Shown here: positions 34,500-48,335 of the stretch, in pieces
Numbering within the stretch: the stretch's first letter is position 1
How the letters are laid out: every line of letters starts with the position of its first letter
From: Rapana venosa
Lineage: Eukaryota; Mollusca; Gastropoda; Neogastropoda; Muricidae
Length of the DNA stretch: 64,000 nucleotides
NCBI GenBank assembly: GCA_028751875.1
Contig: CM054134.1
Span: 50,955,251-51,019,250 of the forward strand
Direction of reading: 5' to 3'
Notes under the pieces: generated by a model
What the model was told of the DNA's origin: nothing
What the model saw: the letters and a program-made list of their open reading frames with translations, nothing else
The model's database searches: none
Position numbers and translations under genes: made by a program

Positions 34500-35050
34500 A
34501 ATGTGTTGATGTGTGTGAGTTATGTGTGTGTGTTGGTGTGTGTGTGTGTGAGTGTGTGTTGTGTGTGTGTGGTGTGTGTGTGTGAGTGTGTGTGTGTGTG
34601 TGTGTGTGTTAGTGTGAGTGGTGTGTGTGTGTGTGTGTTGAGTGTGGTGAGACAAACACTAACACTCCTGTTTAAAATTGGTCTGTAAATTTTGTAAACA
34701 AAATGAAACTGATCCATAAAAGCAAAAAGGACATATCATCACACTTCACCATCAACAGCATCTAATAAAACACTCACATCATCTTCCCTCGTAAAAAAAT
34801 AACATAGATGACAAAAACCAAAACAATGAATGATTTATAAATGAATGGAAATAAGAGCAAATAATATATATTATATAATATTATATTAAATATATTATAT
34901 AATATATATAAATACTATATATATATATAATATATATCTATATATATATAGAGAGAATAGATAGAATATATATATATATATATATATATAGTATTATAAT
35001 ATAAATTAAAATATACATATATAATATCATATTTATATATAATAAATAAG
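34500..35050 (+). repeat. GT tract and TA-rich tract
   Basis: GT with GAGT and GGT slips at 34503-34650, then ordinary sequence, then TA-rich at 34862-35048. Confidence 0.9.
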
Positions 35051-35285
35051 TTTTGTGATCATCCACACAATATTATTGCTCCATCATCAGTCAGTTTTGT
35101 GTACATTCAATATAACAATCATAAGACATACATGAACAGAGTGACTCAAAAAGAAGGAACTGGCCATTGAACAAAACAGAAAAAAAAGCCACTCCCCACA
35201 TTCCCAATGGGCCTTTTATAATAAAATAAAAAAAAATTAAATAAAAAAAAAAAAACAAAACAGACTCGGGTACAAGCAAAACTGT

Positions 35286-35321
35286 TTTTTTTTTTTTTTT
35301 TCTTCATTTCTATTACTTATT

Positions 35322-35353
<32 letters not shown>

Positions 35354-35416
35354 CCCACTAATAACTAATATAACTGAACGGTGGAAAAGACTATGAAAAA
35401 AAAAAAAAAAAAAAAA

Positions 35417-35452
<36 letters not shown>

Positions 35453-35590
35453 AACTATCAAAAGACCCCTAATCAAATCGTAAGGTTCCACAAAATAGTT
35501 ATAATTCCCACTAACGGGGGCATTTTTAAAAAAAAAACTAAAAAAAAAAAAAAAAAAATAAAAAATATTTTAAAATTAAAAAAACAAAAA
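35286..35590 (+). repeat. Poly-T followed by poly-A
   Basis: T runs at 35286-35301 and 35321-35353, then A-rich runs at 35396-35450 and 35527-35600 with few interruptions. Potential hairpin, or the end of low-quality reads. Confidence 0.9.
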
Positions 35591-35728
35591 CTTTTTTTTA
35601 TATAAAAAACAAATTACACCCAAACTAATTTAAACACTATGTTGTTAAGTATGTGGCGTTCTTATCTTTCGGGAGCCAGAAAAGGGCCCACATGTAGAGG
35701 GGCCAGCCGCGCTGGACTCCGGCCGGGG

Positions 35729-36495
35729 GAAAGCTTTAATTATCAAATGATACCCCCTCCCCGGCGGTTGTTCCATCCCTTCTGAGGTATACCATAATCT
35801 CATTTTCCCCCCGGTTTCTTCTTCTGTAAGCGCGTTCGTTAAAGGGAGGGGGGCGGACCCGCACTGGCTGTGATAAAATAAAAAAAATAAAAAATATAAA
35901 TAATTATTAATGTATATTTATATATAAAATTAAAATCCCAAATATCATTTATAAATTATAAAATATTATTTATATATAAATATATATTAATATAATATAA
36001 AAAATAAAAAAAAATTATAAAATTAAATTATATAATAAATTAAAATAAAGAAAGAAAAATATTAATTATTTTAATATAATAATAAATAATATAATAGTTA
36101 TAATATTAAATATATTATTTTTTAATATAAATATAATAATAATATATATATAAAAATAATTTTTAATATTAATAAATAATAATATATATAATATATATAA
36201 ATATTAAATAAAAATATATTTTTATATTTAAAAATGTTAATTTAAATATTTTATATATAATAATTTATCACCACCCCCGATATTATCCCTTTATTAAACC
36301 AATTCCCCACACACCCCACCCCCACACCAATTATAAAAATTTACCAAAAAAAATTAAAAATATATTATAAAAATATTATAATAAAAACAAATATTACATA
36401 TATATATATTTTATTTTAATATAATTTTAATTAATAAATAAAATAAAAATATAATAATAATATTAAATATTATATAAATTATACAAATATATAAT
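35729..36495. other. 767-bp AT-rich spacer between blocks A and B
   Basis: About 150 bp of mixed sequence (35729-35875), then ~620 bp almost entirely A and T with a C-rich island (36265-36335). Found only once. Likely low-quality read sequence at a contig end. Confidence 0.7.
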
Positions 36496-38508
36496 ACCAC
36501 AGCCACAGGCAGTCCACATCAGATGAGATATACAAGAGTGCTTCACTGAATCCAGCATAGCCCAGACAAACAGCCTGTGTCAGTTATTGTTGTCAGCTAA
36601 TTGCCAAGGCTACACTACACGGTAGCAAGTTGTAAATTTGTGTTGAGATGCCCTTCAGCTATGACAAGCACTTAACATAACACCTGCACTCTCCATGCAG
36701 CAAAAAAACAAAAACCCAAACCATCCTCTGAAGTCCGAGTATGGCTGCCAAAATGACGAGGTACTTAAAAACAGTCATACACGCAAAACTTCTCATTCAG
36801 TGCGCAATTTCAATTCTCACAGTGATTCCCATGGGAGAGTGAGTCGAGCGCACATTGGGGTGAAAAAAAAAAAAAAAAAATGAAAAAGAATGAAGAAACA
36901 TGAAAACAACAAAAAAAAAAGACACCCCCAGAGTGTTAAAGCAGGGAACGCCCACCAACAACATCTGGAATCCACAGACTACAGGCCACTTATACTGTAT
37001 TGCTGTATAGCCCCTGTACTGTATTACATTTTATTATTTTTTATCTTTTTTTTTTTTTTCGAAGGATAATAGATAGCACTCATCGCTTGTGTGTGTTGGT
37101 GTGTTTTTTTTTTACAGCGAATCTCAGTGCGCATGCATTTTGTAAATTTTTTGCCACCTGTAGTCTGGCTGTATATTTTCAATGTATGGATTCTGAAATG
37201 CAGACCTGCTAATGCGTTGATCCCTTCCTATAAGCAGTTGTTGACTGAGATAATTATAATCCTTGCACTCGTCCGCAATGCATATCACATTTTGTTTTTA
37301 TCCTGTGGATATAGTCACTCCAAGATGTTTGCCACTTCAGGCTAAGGTAAACATCAAACTGAATTTTTTTTTTTTTTTTTTTGGGGGGGGGGGCTGGGAG
37401 TCCATGTGCATCAATAGTTTTATAATCTGATGTTTAGTGTTTGGGGTTTTTTTTCATTCTGAACACATTTTAATCAGTTTCATTATTTGTGATGGGTTCT
37501 TATATAGATATAATGGACGCCATTCCTGTATCGGACCTGGCCAGCCCACACCGGACGCTGACCAGCGAACACCTAGAGCGCAACTCCATAGTCTTACAGA
37601 CAACAGAAGGACACCTAGGTATGCTAATGCGATGTTTATGCCTATACTATGCTATGCTATGCATAATAAATATATATATATATATATATAAATATATATA
37701 TATTAATATATATATATAATATATATATATATGATATATATATATATACATAGAATACCGCTGTGGTACCTTTTTCTGTCTTTAGTTTTTGCCACCGAAT
37801 AAATACGCCTACTGCGATATTGTTATTAATTATTCATACCAATTCTCTTCACTCAGATGATAAAATCATCCATCTGACATAACCAATCACACACTGGAGC
37901 AGAGCGGAGGAGACAGCGTTGCACTGGCAGCCTACCTCTGTGTACTTTGGAGACCTCCGTCTGATGCCTCTTCACAGGGTCAAGTGTAGGACCGCACAGT
38001 GGTCGACAGCCAGCTTCATTCAGTGCTGGATACGAGAGGCTCAACCGTCTTGTACACCACAACATTGTCATCACAGCTGATGGAGAGCTGGGGGAAAAAC
38101 CAGGCCAGACACAACATTTTCTGAAAGTCGGGGTCCTCACGACCTACCACTTGTGCATAATTTGAGAAACCTGCGGTTGACAACGCCTTGAACTTTCGGG
38201 TTAGTGACCGACACGGCCATGACCTGTGGACCTTTTGGGTCTCCAACATTTCGTCCGAGCACTGGCTACTCCAGTGAGTTAGCAGTAACCCTCTGTGTGT
38301 GTGTGTGTGTGTGTCTGTGTGTGTAGTGTGTCTGTGTCTGTGTGTGTCTGGTCTGTGTATGTGTGTGTGTGTCTCTGTGTGAGTGTGTGGTGTGTGTGTC
38401 TGTGTCTCTGTGTGTGTGTGATCTGTGTAAGTGTGTTGTGTGTGTTCTGTGTGCTTCCTGTCTCTGACAGTTTCTTTGTTTGTTTTGTACTGGTCTCTCT
38501 CTCTCTCG

Positions 38509-38558
<50 letters not shown>

Positions 38559-38895
38559 CAACCTCTCTCTCTCTCACTCTCCGTATTCTTTGTTTTGTTT
38601 TTTGTTTGTTTTTTTCTATTACACAAGCAGAAAAACACATACACACACACATCAAAGATATTCCATGATTTCTCTTCAATTGCGAAATCTATCAAAGAAT
38701 TCAATCGAATAATGAATTATTCACAAAGCCTGATTCGATCATGCGTCGGTTGTAAATAGCAATGTTTTTTGTTTTTTTAATCCTCTGTCTGTCTGTCCGG
38801 TCTGTCCAAATCACAAGAAGAGAGTAACTGCTTTAAATTTAATTCTAAACCAAAATACATTTATTTTACCCATGAACTCATGTCTTTCGCTTATT

Positions 38896-38939
<44 letters not shown>

Positions 38940-39749
38940 CCTATTGTTTTCAATAACCCTTTCCCTGTGTTCTTTTTTTTTTTTTTTATCCTCCTTTCTC
39001 TCCGGCAGGACACAGTAAGAACTCTCTCTCTCTCTTCCTCCTCTCCTCTCTCTCTCTCTCTCTCTCTCTCGCACACATTTTTTTTAAACCGTTCTTTTTT
39101 CCCTGTTTCATTCGTGTTTTATCCTGCTTTCTTTTATCTGGCGAACATAGGTAGGTAACTCTCTCTCTCTCTCTCTCCCATCCTATCATCTCTCATCTCT
39201 CTTCCTCTCTCCTCTCTCTCTCAAACTATTTTTTTATCATCTGGTTTTTTCTTCTGATTTTTTGTTTTCTTTCCTATCCCTCTTTTTCTTTCTTTGTTAC
39301 TGTCCGAAGACAGATTTATCTAGGACCCACCTTTATTTTTTTAGGGGGGGGGGGGGGGGCTTTTTTTTAAAAAATTACAGTTTCACTCTTTTATGTATGT
39401 GTGTATGATTTGGACAACAAGGATATTCACCCCAGATAAGAGGGGCTAGCCTAGCCAAGAGCTGTGTCAGTGTATTGATGTCAGCTTAGTGTCAAGGCCA
39501 CATAACGTTTGTTGTTATGTTTGTCATATATATGTTGAAATCGTCCTTCAGTCACGACAAACTCTTACCATCAACAACATGTCTCCCTAATTAAGAGAAG
39601 AAGAAAAAAGTTTGAAGTCGGAGTGTTATATATATAGGGCGAGTACTTGAAAACGACCAAGCACGCCAACGTTTTTTTGTTGTGTTTTTGTTTTTTATTT
39701 TTTAATGTCTGGTGTGTGATAAAGATATAAGCGCTCTATAAATTCCATA

Positions 39750-39787
<38 letters not shown>

Positions 39788-42700
39788 TATTATAATTATT
39801 ATTATTATATTTTACAAGTCTCACAGTGATTCCCCGTGTGATGGGTCTGTCAAGGGCATTCTATTCTGGGTGACCTATAAGATGGCAGAAGGTGAAACCC
39901 ATCTAGAACACACACACACAACACAACACAAACACACACACACAACAACGATATCCTTCCAAAAAGGTGCATTGTCAATAGAGGCAATGGTCATTTGTGC
40001 CCATCTCATTATACTGCATCGCTCTCATTAGTGCACGGGGAATATAAGCTCGAAAGCGTCAAACAGTGTTACCTCCCCTGATAGTGTCTTCCAAAAAGCG
40101 CTACTTGTCCAAAACACTGCTTTCCGTGTCGTTAAGGCGTCTCTGCTACTGTTCTGAAACTGACTACAGTAACCCAATGACACATAAAATGTCTTTCATA
40201 TCTTACTGTGACATCTTCGGATAATAATACGATTAAAGCACCCTATCATTCATTTATTTAACCCCAAGTAATACCCAAATTTGACGATATGTCTACTATG
40301 GTAGATGTAAGTATGTAAAAAAAAAAAAAAATGCTTATAATAACATCCGTCTAGTTATTACCCATGTCATTCTTTTTTTTTCTTGAATTACCTTATTGTT
40401 TTGTATGAATAAACCCCTTTATCTAATTATATCTTAATCTAATATTATATGAGCCCTATTAATCAGTATAATAACAAAAAACCGGGTGTTGTTGTTTTTT
40501 AATCAACAGGGAAGAATTCAACGAAAGACAACGATTAATAACCGTCCATTTTTTTATACTGAACAGGGTTTTTTTCTTCTTTCCCTAATCAAGCGTTAAC
40601 GTCAAGCGTGCAATTTAGATTACTTACTACAGAATTAGTTGATTTCTTCCCTTTTCAGCCTTCAAAAAGTGAAGATCTCGCCGTCAAGTGTGCTTGCAGG
40701 TTTCAACGTTGTTTTGAATAGTTTAGTAAGGGAAGGCAGCTTATACCCCCACCCACCCCCCCCCCCACCCCCCTTGTTTCGTCACACAACGCCCCCACCC
40801 CCCCCCCCTATATCCCCCCCACCTCCCACCCTTTCCTTCCCACCCTTTAGACCCCAGGCTCCAGCCGATCCTAACAGATAATTTAAAGGGCATTGAACCT
40901 CCCATTTCTTTGCGTCTTTGGGTGTGTGGGTTGGTTTGTTTTTTAAACTTTTGTTTGTTCCGGTATCCTGCGTCTATCACTTTTTTCCCCCGCTATCTAC
41001 CCTACCTACTCTTGTCTGTTGCATAATCTGGGCTTTTACCCACCCCGTGTTCGTCACCTCACTACAAGGTATGTTTGTAAACGCGCGAACAAGCGTGCAA
41101 GTATTTGTGTGATGGCGTTCCCCGCATACCCCATAGCTAAAAGGGGTACGTTTAGAGTCGTCAAAGAAATGAAGTGGAGAGAGGAAAGAGATAGTACTCC
41201 CCCCCCCACCCCCCCCACCCACCGTAAACGCAGCCCATCCCCCCCCCCCCCCCTCTCTCTCTCTCTCCTCTCTCTCTCTCCTGCTTTTCAATCATGTCAG
41301 TTAGGCTTACGTGTTCACAGGAATGGTTTATTCCATGCACTTGTTTTTCCCGTTCTAATTTTTTAAAGATAAGTGGTAGGTTCATCGAGAGAGAGAGAGG
41401 GGGGGGGGGGGGGGGGGGGGGGGAGGGGAAGAGAAGCTGTCAGATATTGTTTCTATTGTACATCCCAAAAAGAAAATCGTTATATAAGAGCTTCTGTCTG
41501 TATTGACGAGGTACATACTATTTTTTTGATCAAAATGAATCGACCTGAACTGGTACTCTTACCTTCACTAGCCTTCCCTAAAGAAACAATACCCGGGGGG
41601 GTGGGGGGGGGGTGGGACTTCGCTCTTATCACATAGACAAAAAATTCATGTGGGTTTTACATGCCATACCTAGGAACAATAAAACAGAAAAACATTGATC
41701 ACAAAAAGTCAATCGAAATTTTAATCTTAAAAATTCCAGATACGCACAGCATCGCACACCACAAAACACACACACACCCCCGCACGCCGCGCAGGTACTC
41801 TCACATACAAGCACGTAGGCATGTACGCGTGCGTACACACAGCGAAGCATACACGTATGCCAATGCACAATAATTTAACATGTCCATACACTCAAGAGGC
41901 ATATCTAGATCATGACATCCTATCTTGCCAAAAAAAATAAATACACACACAGTAGACAAACTACACACCTACTTTCATGAATACAACACAGATGCCTCCA
42001 CTGTCTTTAAAAAAAAAAAACATCAAAAGAAAAAAATTCAAGTGAGCAATGAGCATAGGTATGAAACATTCAATAAACACAAATCAATTACCACAGTAAG
42101 AAGTAAAATTCAATGTTAAAAACACACGCGTGCGTGCCTGTACACATGATTATGAACATGCCATACAATTAGAGAGTGGTATCAACCATTAATGATGCAC
42201 ATTTTCATAAAATCATTACAAGCATGTCAAAGAAAAAAACAACCTATATGACATTGCTTCAAGCATCTCATACACTTAGCCCTGCTCAGCTCTCTCTCCT
42301 CTCTCTCACCTCATCTCTCTCTCTCTCTCTCTCTCTCTCCTTCCTGTTTTACGGTTTTGCTTATAGTTATAGTTTGTGTGTATCCCTGATGAAGGAGGTA
42401 TTCAACTTAGATTTCAATAATAGTTTTATTGGGCTTGTCCGCTGTACTTGAGTTTAATGAATTCCTATTTCAATATCATAGTTGTTTCACGTAAACACTA
42501 TGTGTACCATTTGTGGATTTTGGTTGTTGTTTTTTGGGTGGTTTTTTTTGGGTTTTTTTTTTGGGGGGGTGCTTTTAGGGTTTTCTTTAATTTTTGTTGT
42601 TGTAGTTGTTGTTTTTTGAAAAGGTTTATTTCCCTTTGTTTTTACTCTGTGAGAGTATGAGTACTTGGTTATTATTCAGTGGTATCCTACGGCTGGGACT

Positions 42701-42849
42701 GGAGAAAAAAAGCACACGAGTGCTTATTCATTATCCGTCGAAATAAAGAATTTGTCCAGTCAATACTCCTCTGACTCTATCTCTGTCCTCTGTCCTCTCT
42801 GTCTCATGTCCTCTCTCTCTCTTCTCTGTTCGCTCATCTCTCTCTCTCC

Positions 42850-43960
42850 TCTCTCTCACCTAAATATAAACCATGGCATTTAAATAAAATCGAAGAAATC
42901 TCAACTCTTATCACCAACAAAGGCAATCATATTCACAACTAGGGCTATCTGAGTCGAGAGACTTCAGATCCACATATGACCACTGATATTTATATTCAGG
43001 ATATTAACATCCTGCTAAAAGATCAACAAAACCCCCAAAGAAACAGAATCCAATCTATATTAGTGAGTCCCATAACTTCAAGCGTCTTCTCACATTTTAG
43101 AACATTATGGATGTAGAATCCTTATGGATTGAGATTTTCTATAAAAGGTGCCCAACCTATGTAATTGGGGGATCTGCTATAGGAATCCAACAGAAAAAAA
43201 AAACTGGACTGACAAATTTGACTCCATGATGAATACAGTCCTATTAGAATCAAGTGAATAATCTTATTAGGAGACATTAATATCGATCTAACAAAAAGTA
43301 AAAATCAATGGACCCAATAATAAATCATACAACCTCCACAACTAATTAATCACCCACAGAGAAGTCCACACCCCAAACTCAAGCACAATAATTGACCATA
43401 TCTATATTCTAACCCCAACAACAGTGTCGAAACTTGTATCCCAGTCTATCACTGGTAGCGATCACTACCCATCCAGTATCACGTGGTCAAAAAAACGAAC
43501 AAAAATCCCCAAACCTGCCCACAAAAACTATAACATATCGTTTCCTTCGAAAATTGATGAGAATCCTTTTCTTATCAGATTTAAATAATCTCATTCTTTC
43601 GAAACATCACAATTACTGATCCAGACTTAGCCATAGATTTTGGAATAAACACTTTTACTGCTATTTATTACAACAAACAAGCCCACTAAAAATCATTAGA
43701 ATCAAATATTCCCCCAAACCACCTTGGCTCACCTAAGGAACTAGAAGACACATGCTATCTTAGAGACCTTTTAAAAGAACATAAATAATAGAAGATCAAA
43801 AATATTAAGAAATGCCAATAAACTCCAAAAACGGCGAGAAAAAAGAAATATTTCCAAGACTTACTATCCACCAAACAAAACCCAAAGACTGTCTGGCGAG
43901 GCCATAAATCAAATAACTAACAAACCAAAGCATTCCTTCCAAAACAAACGTAGATCAAAG
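42850..43960 (+). pseudogene. LINE endonuclease region, block B copy
   Basis: Identical in content to 26480-27590, including its frameshifts. Confidence 0.8.
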
Positions 43961-44369
43961 ACGTTACTTGCAGTGAGAGCAACTTAACAAGACGAAGTGG
44001 GGGAGAGCGAAGGGCAATGTCTCTATCTACCATGTAATAAAACATGTATCAATCAAAGAGCGCAAGTAAAGCTCAAAGAACTAGAAACAATACTATAAAG
44101 GAAAGCATACTCCATCAAAACCTTCAGCATTCCATTTATGTCTTGTCTTGGGAGGTTTATGGTTATCTAACTCACTCTCAAACAATCAAGAAGCGCGTGT
44201 CTAGGATGGGGGAATATGATCACTGCAGAATAGTGAAGTCTATACACTCATCTCAGTACATCACAGACTATATCATATCTCTCTCTCTCTCTATGTCTGT
44301 AACCGTTTGTCTTCGAAAAAAAACCATTTCCCCAATCCTTCAAAACAGCCTAAAGGTAATCCCAATGGG

Positions 44370-44938
44370 GGGGGATTGGGGGGGGGGGGGGAGGGGGGGG
44401 GGGGGGTAGGAATAGTATTTGAGGTATAGGGATATGTAAAAGGATTTAGTGAGGAGGGGGGCATATTGAGAAATGATGTGATGAAGGGAATTTAAAGGGT
44501 TATTATGTATTATATTTATATGTGGCGAGGATGGTTGATTAATAGGTTGAATAAAGTTGATGGGGGGGGGGGGGGGGGGGGGATATGTTATTTTGATAGG
44601 CTGATGTAGATATGGTGAGATGGAATTAGAGTGATTTATGTGTTGGTATTGTTTTGGTTGGGTGGTATTGGGGTGTTAGATTTTTTAGGGTGTATATTGG
44701 TAAATATAACGGAGATGTTTTTTTAGTGTAAGGTAATGGTGAGAGTATGTTGTAAGTATTAATAGGTGGGGGGGGCGGGGGTGGGAAGTGAGTTTAATAT
44801 TAATGGGGATATTGGATATTAGTAAGATAAATACATAATTTATTGTTGGATGAAATAATAGCAGTAATTGAAAGAGTAGAGTCGATCGTGTAAGTTTAGT
44901 AAGTAATAAATAAGATTGAATTTGGAGATAGTATTTTT
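44370..44938. other. Cytosine-depleted block, block B copy
   Basis: Same C-poor sequence as 28000-28568. It is not independent evidence. Confidence 0.85.
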
Positions 44939-45790
44939 GCTGATGACACAACTATTCATACGGAGCCACAATAACCCTATCCCTCTAGCAAAAGCATTAC
45001 AAAAGTGTTGATCAGCTATTGAATTGGACCGAACTAAACTCATATGTCTATACACCCCAAAAAACAAAATGCATGCTTTAATTACCACTAGACAAAAGCG
45101 TCAAAACTTAACCCACAAACTATACTACTCCCATCAAAATTAAAAAGGAGTAATGTGAACTAACCATCACCACAGGGTTTTAGGGTAACAATTGATGAAA
45201 ATCTCAGTTGTGTCTACCCCAATCATCTCAACTATCCAAATACAAGTCCCAAAGAGTATACAACTTCTAAAATCAAGCACTTTCTTGACTTCAATCAAGG
45301 AACCATTCTTCCAATCTTATATACAATCCTCAATAGACTATGCTTCTACCTATGGGATTCTGCTAGTGCAAACATCTATAAAACCCGTTTCTGAGTTCTG
45401 TACCAAACGAGTATCTCAAACTCCTTTTAAAAAAGACAAGCTTACTAGAAGCTGACTAACTCAATTAAATAATTCTCCCTTAAGCCAAAGACTACAATAT
45501 AACAAAGGAGTCCATGAATGTACCAAGATCATGACAGTAACTGTTCCATCATACTTAAAAGACAAATTCCCCTAAACAATCCAGAAATACTAATAAAGCC
45601 CAGTGTCCCTATGCCGAGAATAGACTTCGTCCAAATCTAGTCTACTTTACTCAGGCCCTATGCTGTGAACTCCCCCTTTCCCAGATTCAGTTAAACAACA
45701 TCAATCAATAACAAATCTACAAAACTCAATATCAACTCACTTGAAACATCTACAATAAAAACCACAAGTCCATAGCCTTAAAAGCAAAGG
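44910..45790 (+). pseudogene. LINE RT C-terminal half, block B copy
   Basis: Same as 28540-29420, with the FADD box at 44943-44954. Confidence 0.75.
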
Positions 45791-45882
45791 TTTCTTATTC
45801 CTCCCGTACCTATCTGCTTTTCATTCCTTCCTAACTGCCCTCCTTCCCCTTTCCCTTCACCTGTATGGTACAGACTGTTGTC

Positions 45883-45920
<38 letters not shown>

Positions 45921-46805
45921 GTCTCCTCACTCTCTCTCTCTCTCTCTCTCTCCATCTCTCTCTCTCAAAATTTTCATTGTTGTTGAGAAAGTGAGTCTAG
46001 CAAGTGTAAGCATTTTTTTTATTATTTTTTATTTTTATTTATTTATTTTTTTTTAAGAAAATTATTATTATTTTAATTTTTTTTTTTTAACTACACTTGA
46101 GTTATAAGAAATATATCTATCATAACAATAATATGTTAATCTGTACGAGTTTAATGAAATAGAGTGTTCACAGTGATGATCTGCTATTTTGAGAATGATA
46201 TTCAGTATTTTTTTCCTATGTTCTTATTTGTCTTGTTTGTTTACAAACAAAAGCATAAATCTTTAAACACACACACACACACAAACACACACGACTCTCC
46301 CACTCTCTCTCATCTCTCTATTACTTACAATTGTAGGAAGTTCTTTTAAATGACTTTATTGGCTTTTTTCCCTCTTTATTATGAGAGTGTATTGGGTAAT
46401 TGCACTTTTTTTATTACCATGACATTCAATTTGCAATGAACATAATTAAAAGTGTTTTGTGTTGAATCGTGTGCTATGTGATATTACATATTTAGTATTA
46501 TCCCTGAAACCCCCCCTCCCCCCACTCCGCCCACACACACACACACACACACATACTCGACTCTACTCGACCCCACCCATATTCTCTCCGCTAATAACGA
46601 CTAGAGTATAGTTTTTAATTTCTTCTTGGTTAGTTTCTTGTTATTTATTGTGTGGATGTATGGGTATTAATTTATTTTCATTATCAATGACAAATAATTT
46701 GAAACGATTATAATCTAAATGAGTTTTGATGGGATCGCATACTGTTTTGGGATTTATATATTATTGGATATTATCTCTGAAATACACACACACACACTAC
46801 TCTCG

Positions 46806-47738
46806 TGTCTCTGTTCCACTGTCTCTCTCTCTCTCTCCCTTTTTTCTCGTCTCTCTCTCTCATTTCTCTCCTCTCTCTCTCTCTCTACACCTTTTATCGT
46901 CCTGCTTATAGTCATAGCATATCCTGATGAAGGATTCATATTTTTTATATTTTCAAAAACTTTATTGGACTTGTTGCCTCTGTACTAAGTTTTAAGATGC
47001 CATATTTTCAATAGCTTATAATTATGTGTAACAATAGGTGTACCATTTGACAATGGTGTAGATGTATTATATCTTTATGACCTTATTACGTTTTGGGTGT
47101 GTTAATTTTTTTGGCTTTGTTTGTTGCTCTTGTTCTTGTTGTTGTTGTTTGTCTGTTTTCTCTTTTTTATCATCTTTTATTGTTTTGGTTTTCCTTCTCT
47201 TTTGTTTGTTGTTTGTTTTGGTTAGGGGGTTTTTAGGGGGGTGGGGGTAGGGTGGGGTATTCTTAGGTTTTTCTTTAATGCTTGCTGTTGGGGGGGGGGG
47301 GGGGGGGGGGGGAGGGCTGTGTTGGGGGGGAGCTGTTTTGAAAAGGGTTATCCCTTGTTTTTTATTGCGAGACTGTAAAAGTATTGGGTTATTATTATTA
47401 AGATGTATCCCTAACGGGCGGGGACTGGATGTAAAAAAGTACATGTGTGCTTATTCATTATCCTCGAAATAAAAGAATTTGTCATTGTCATTGTGTCTCC
47501 CTCTCTCTCTCCTCTTCGGAGGAGACTATAAACCGAGGCTCCATGTTCAAACGCATGCAGAACATCTTGCGCACACGTTAAATCCTGATCCGGTTTTCGG
47601 AAGAGTAGGCCATTGTGTGCTGGTGGAAACAGATGACAGAATTTACAAAATCGCATACACATGGGGACTGGATGTAAAAAAGCACATGAGTGCTTATTCC
47701 ATTATCCTCGATATAAAAGAATAAATAAATAAATAAAT
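46806..47738 (+). repeat. Module 2 plus SINE-E, block B copy
   Basis: Counterpart of 30436-31370. Small differences near 47350 (loss of a few T and C) alter short frames only. Confidence 0.7.
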
Positions 47739-48335
47739 CTCTGTGGACGTCCTTGTGATCCAACCATTCTCAAGACATACATTCTTGTTATCAGTCCAGG
47801 AGGTCCACCCATGTCTTACATACAACCTAAACAACATAAAAGAATAAATAAATAAAATAAATAAATAAATCTCTGTGGACGTCCTTGTGATCCAACCATT
47901 CTCAAGACATACATTCTTGTTATCAGTCCAGTCCATGTCTTACATACAACCTAAACAACATAAAAGAATAAATAAATAAATAAATAAATCTCTGTGGACG
48001 TCCTTGTGATCCAACCATTCTCAAGACATACATTCTTGTTATCAGTCCAGGAGGTCCACCCATGTCTTACATACAACCTAAACAACATAAAAGAATAAAT
48101 AAATAAATGAATGAATCTCTGTGGACGTCCTTGTGATCCAACCATTCTCAAGACATACATTCTTGTTATCAGTCCAGGAGGTCCACCCATGTCTTACATA
48201 CAACCTAAACAACATAAAAGAATAAATAAATAAATAAATAAATAAATCTCTGTGGACGTCCTTGTGATCCAACCATTCTCAAGACATACATTCTTGTTAT
48301 CAGTCCAGGAGGTCCATCCATGTCTTACATACAAC
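47739..48335 (+). repeat. Minisatellite ~128 bp x 5, block B copy
   Basis: Units at 47739, 47871, 47990, 48117 and 48247. The spacer AAAT counts differ slightly from block A, and the same second unit lacks GGAGGTCCACCC. Confidence 0.95.

Larger units (their letters stand above)
20126..35728. repeat. 15.6 kb block, copy A
   Basis: Matches 36496-52099 in order and orientation. The offset stays at 16370 from the left edge to about 29.6 kb and later varies only between 16368 and 16371. Both blocks start at the same CCACAGCCACAGGC and end at the same CCGGCCGGGG. Its first 7.46 kb are a noisy version of 12834-20125, with many 1-bp indels. Most likely unpolished sequence duplicated in assembly. A real recent segmental duplication cannot be excluded from sequence alone. 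Confidence 0.9.
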
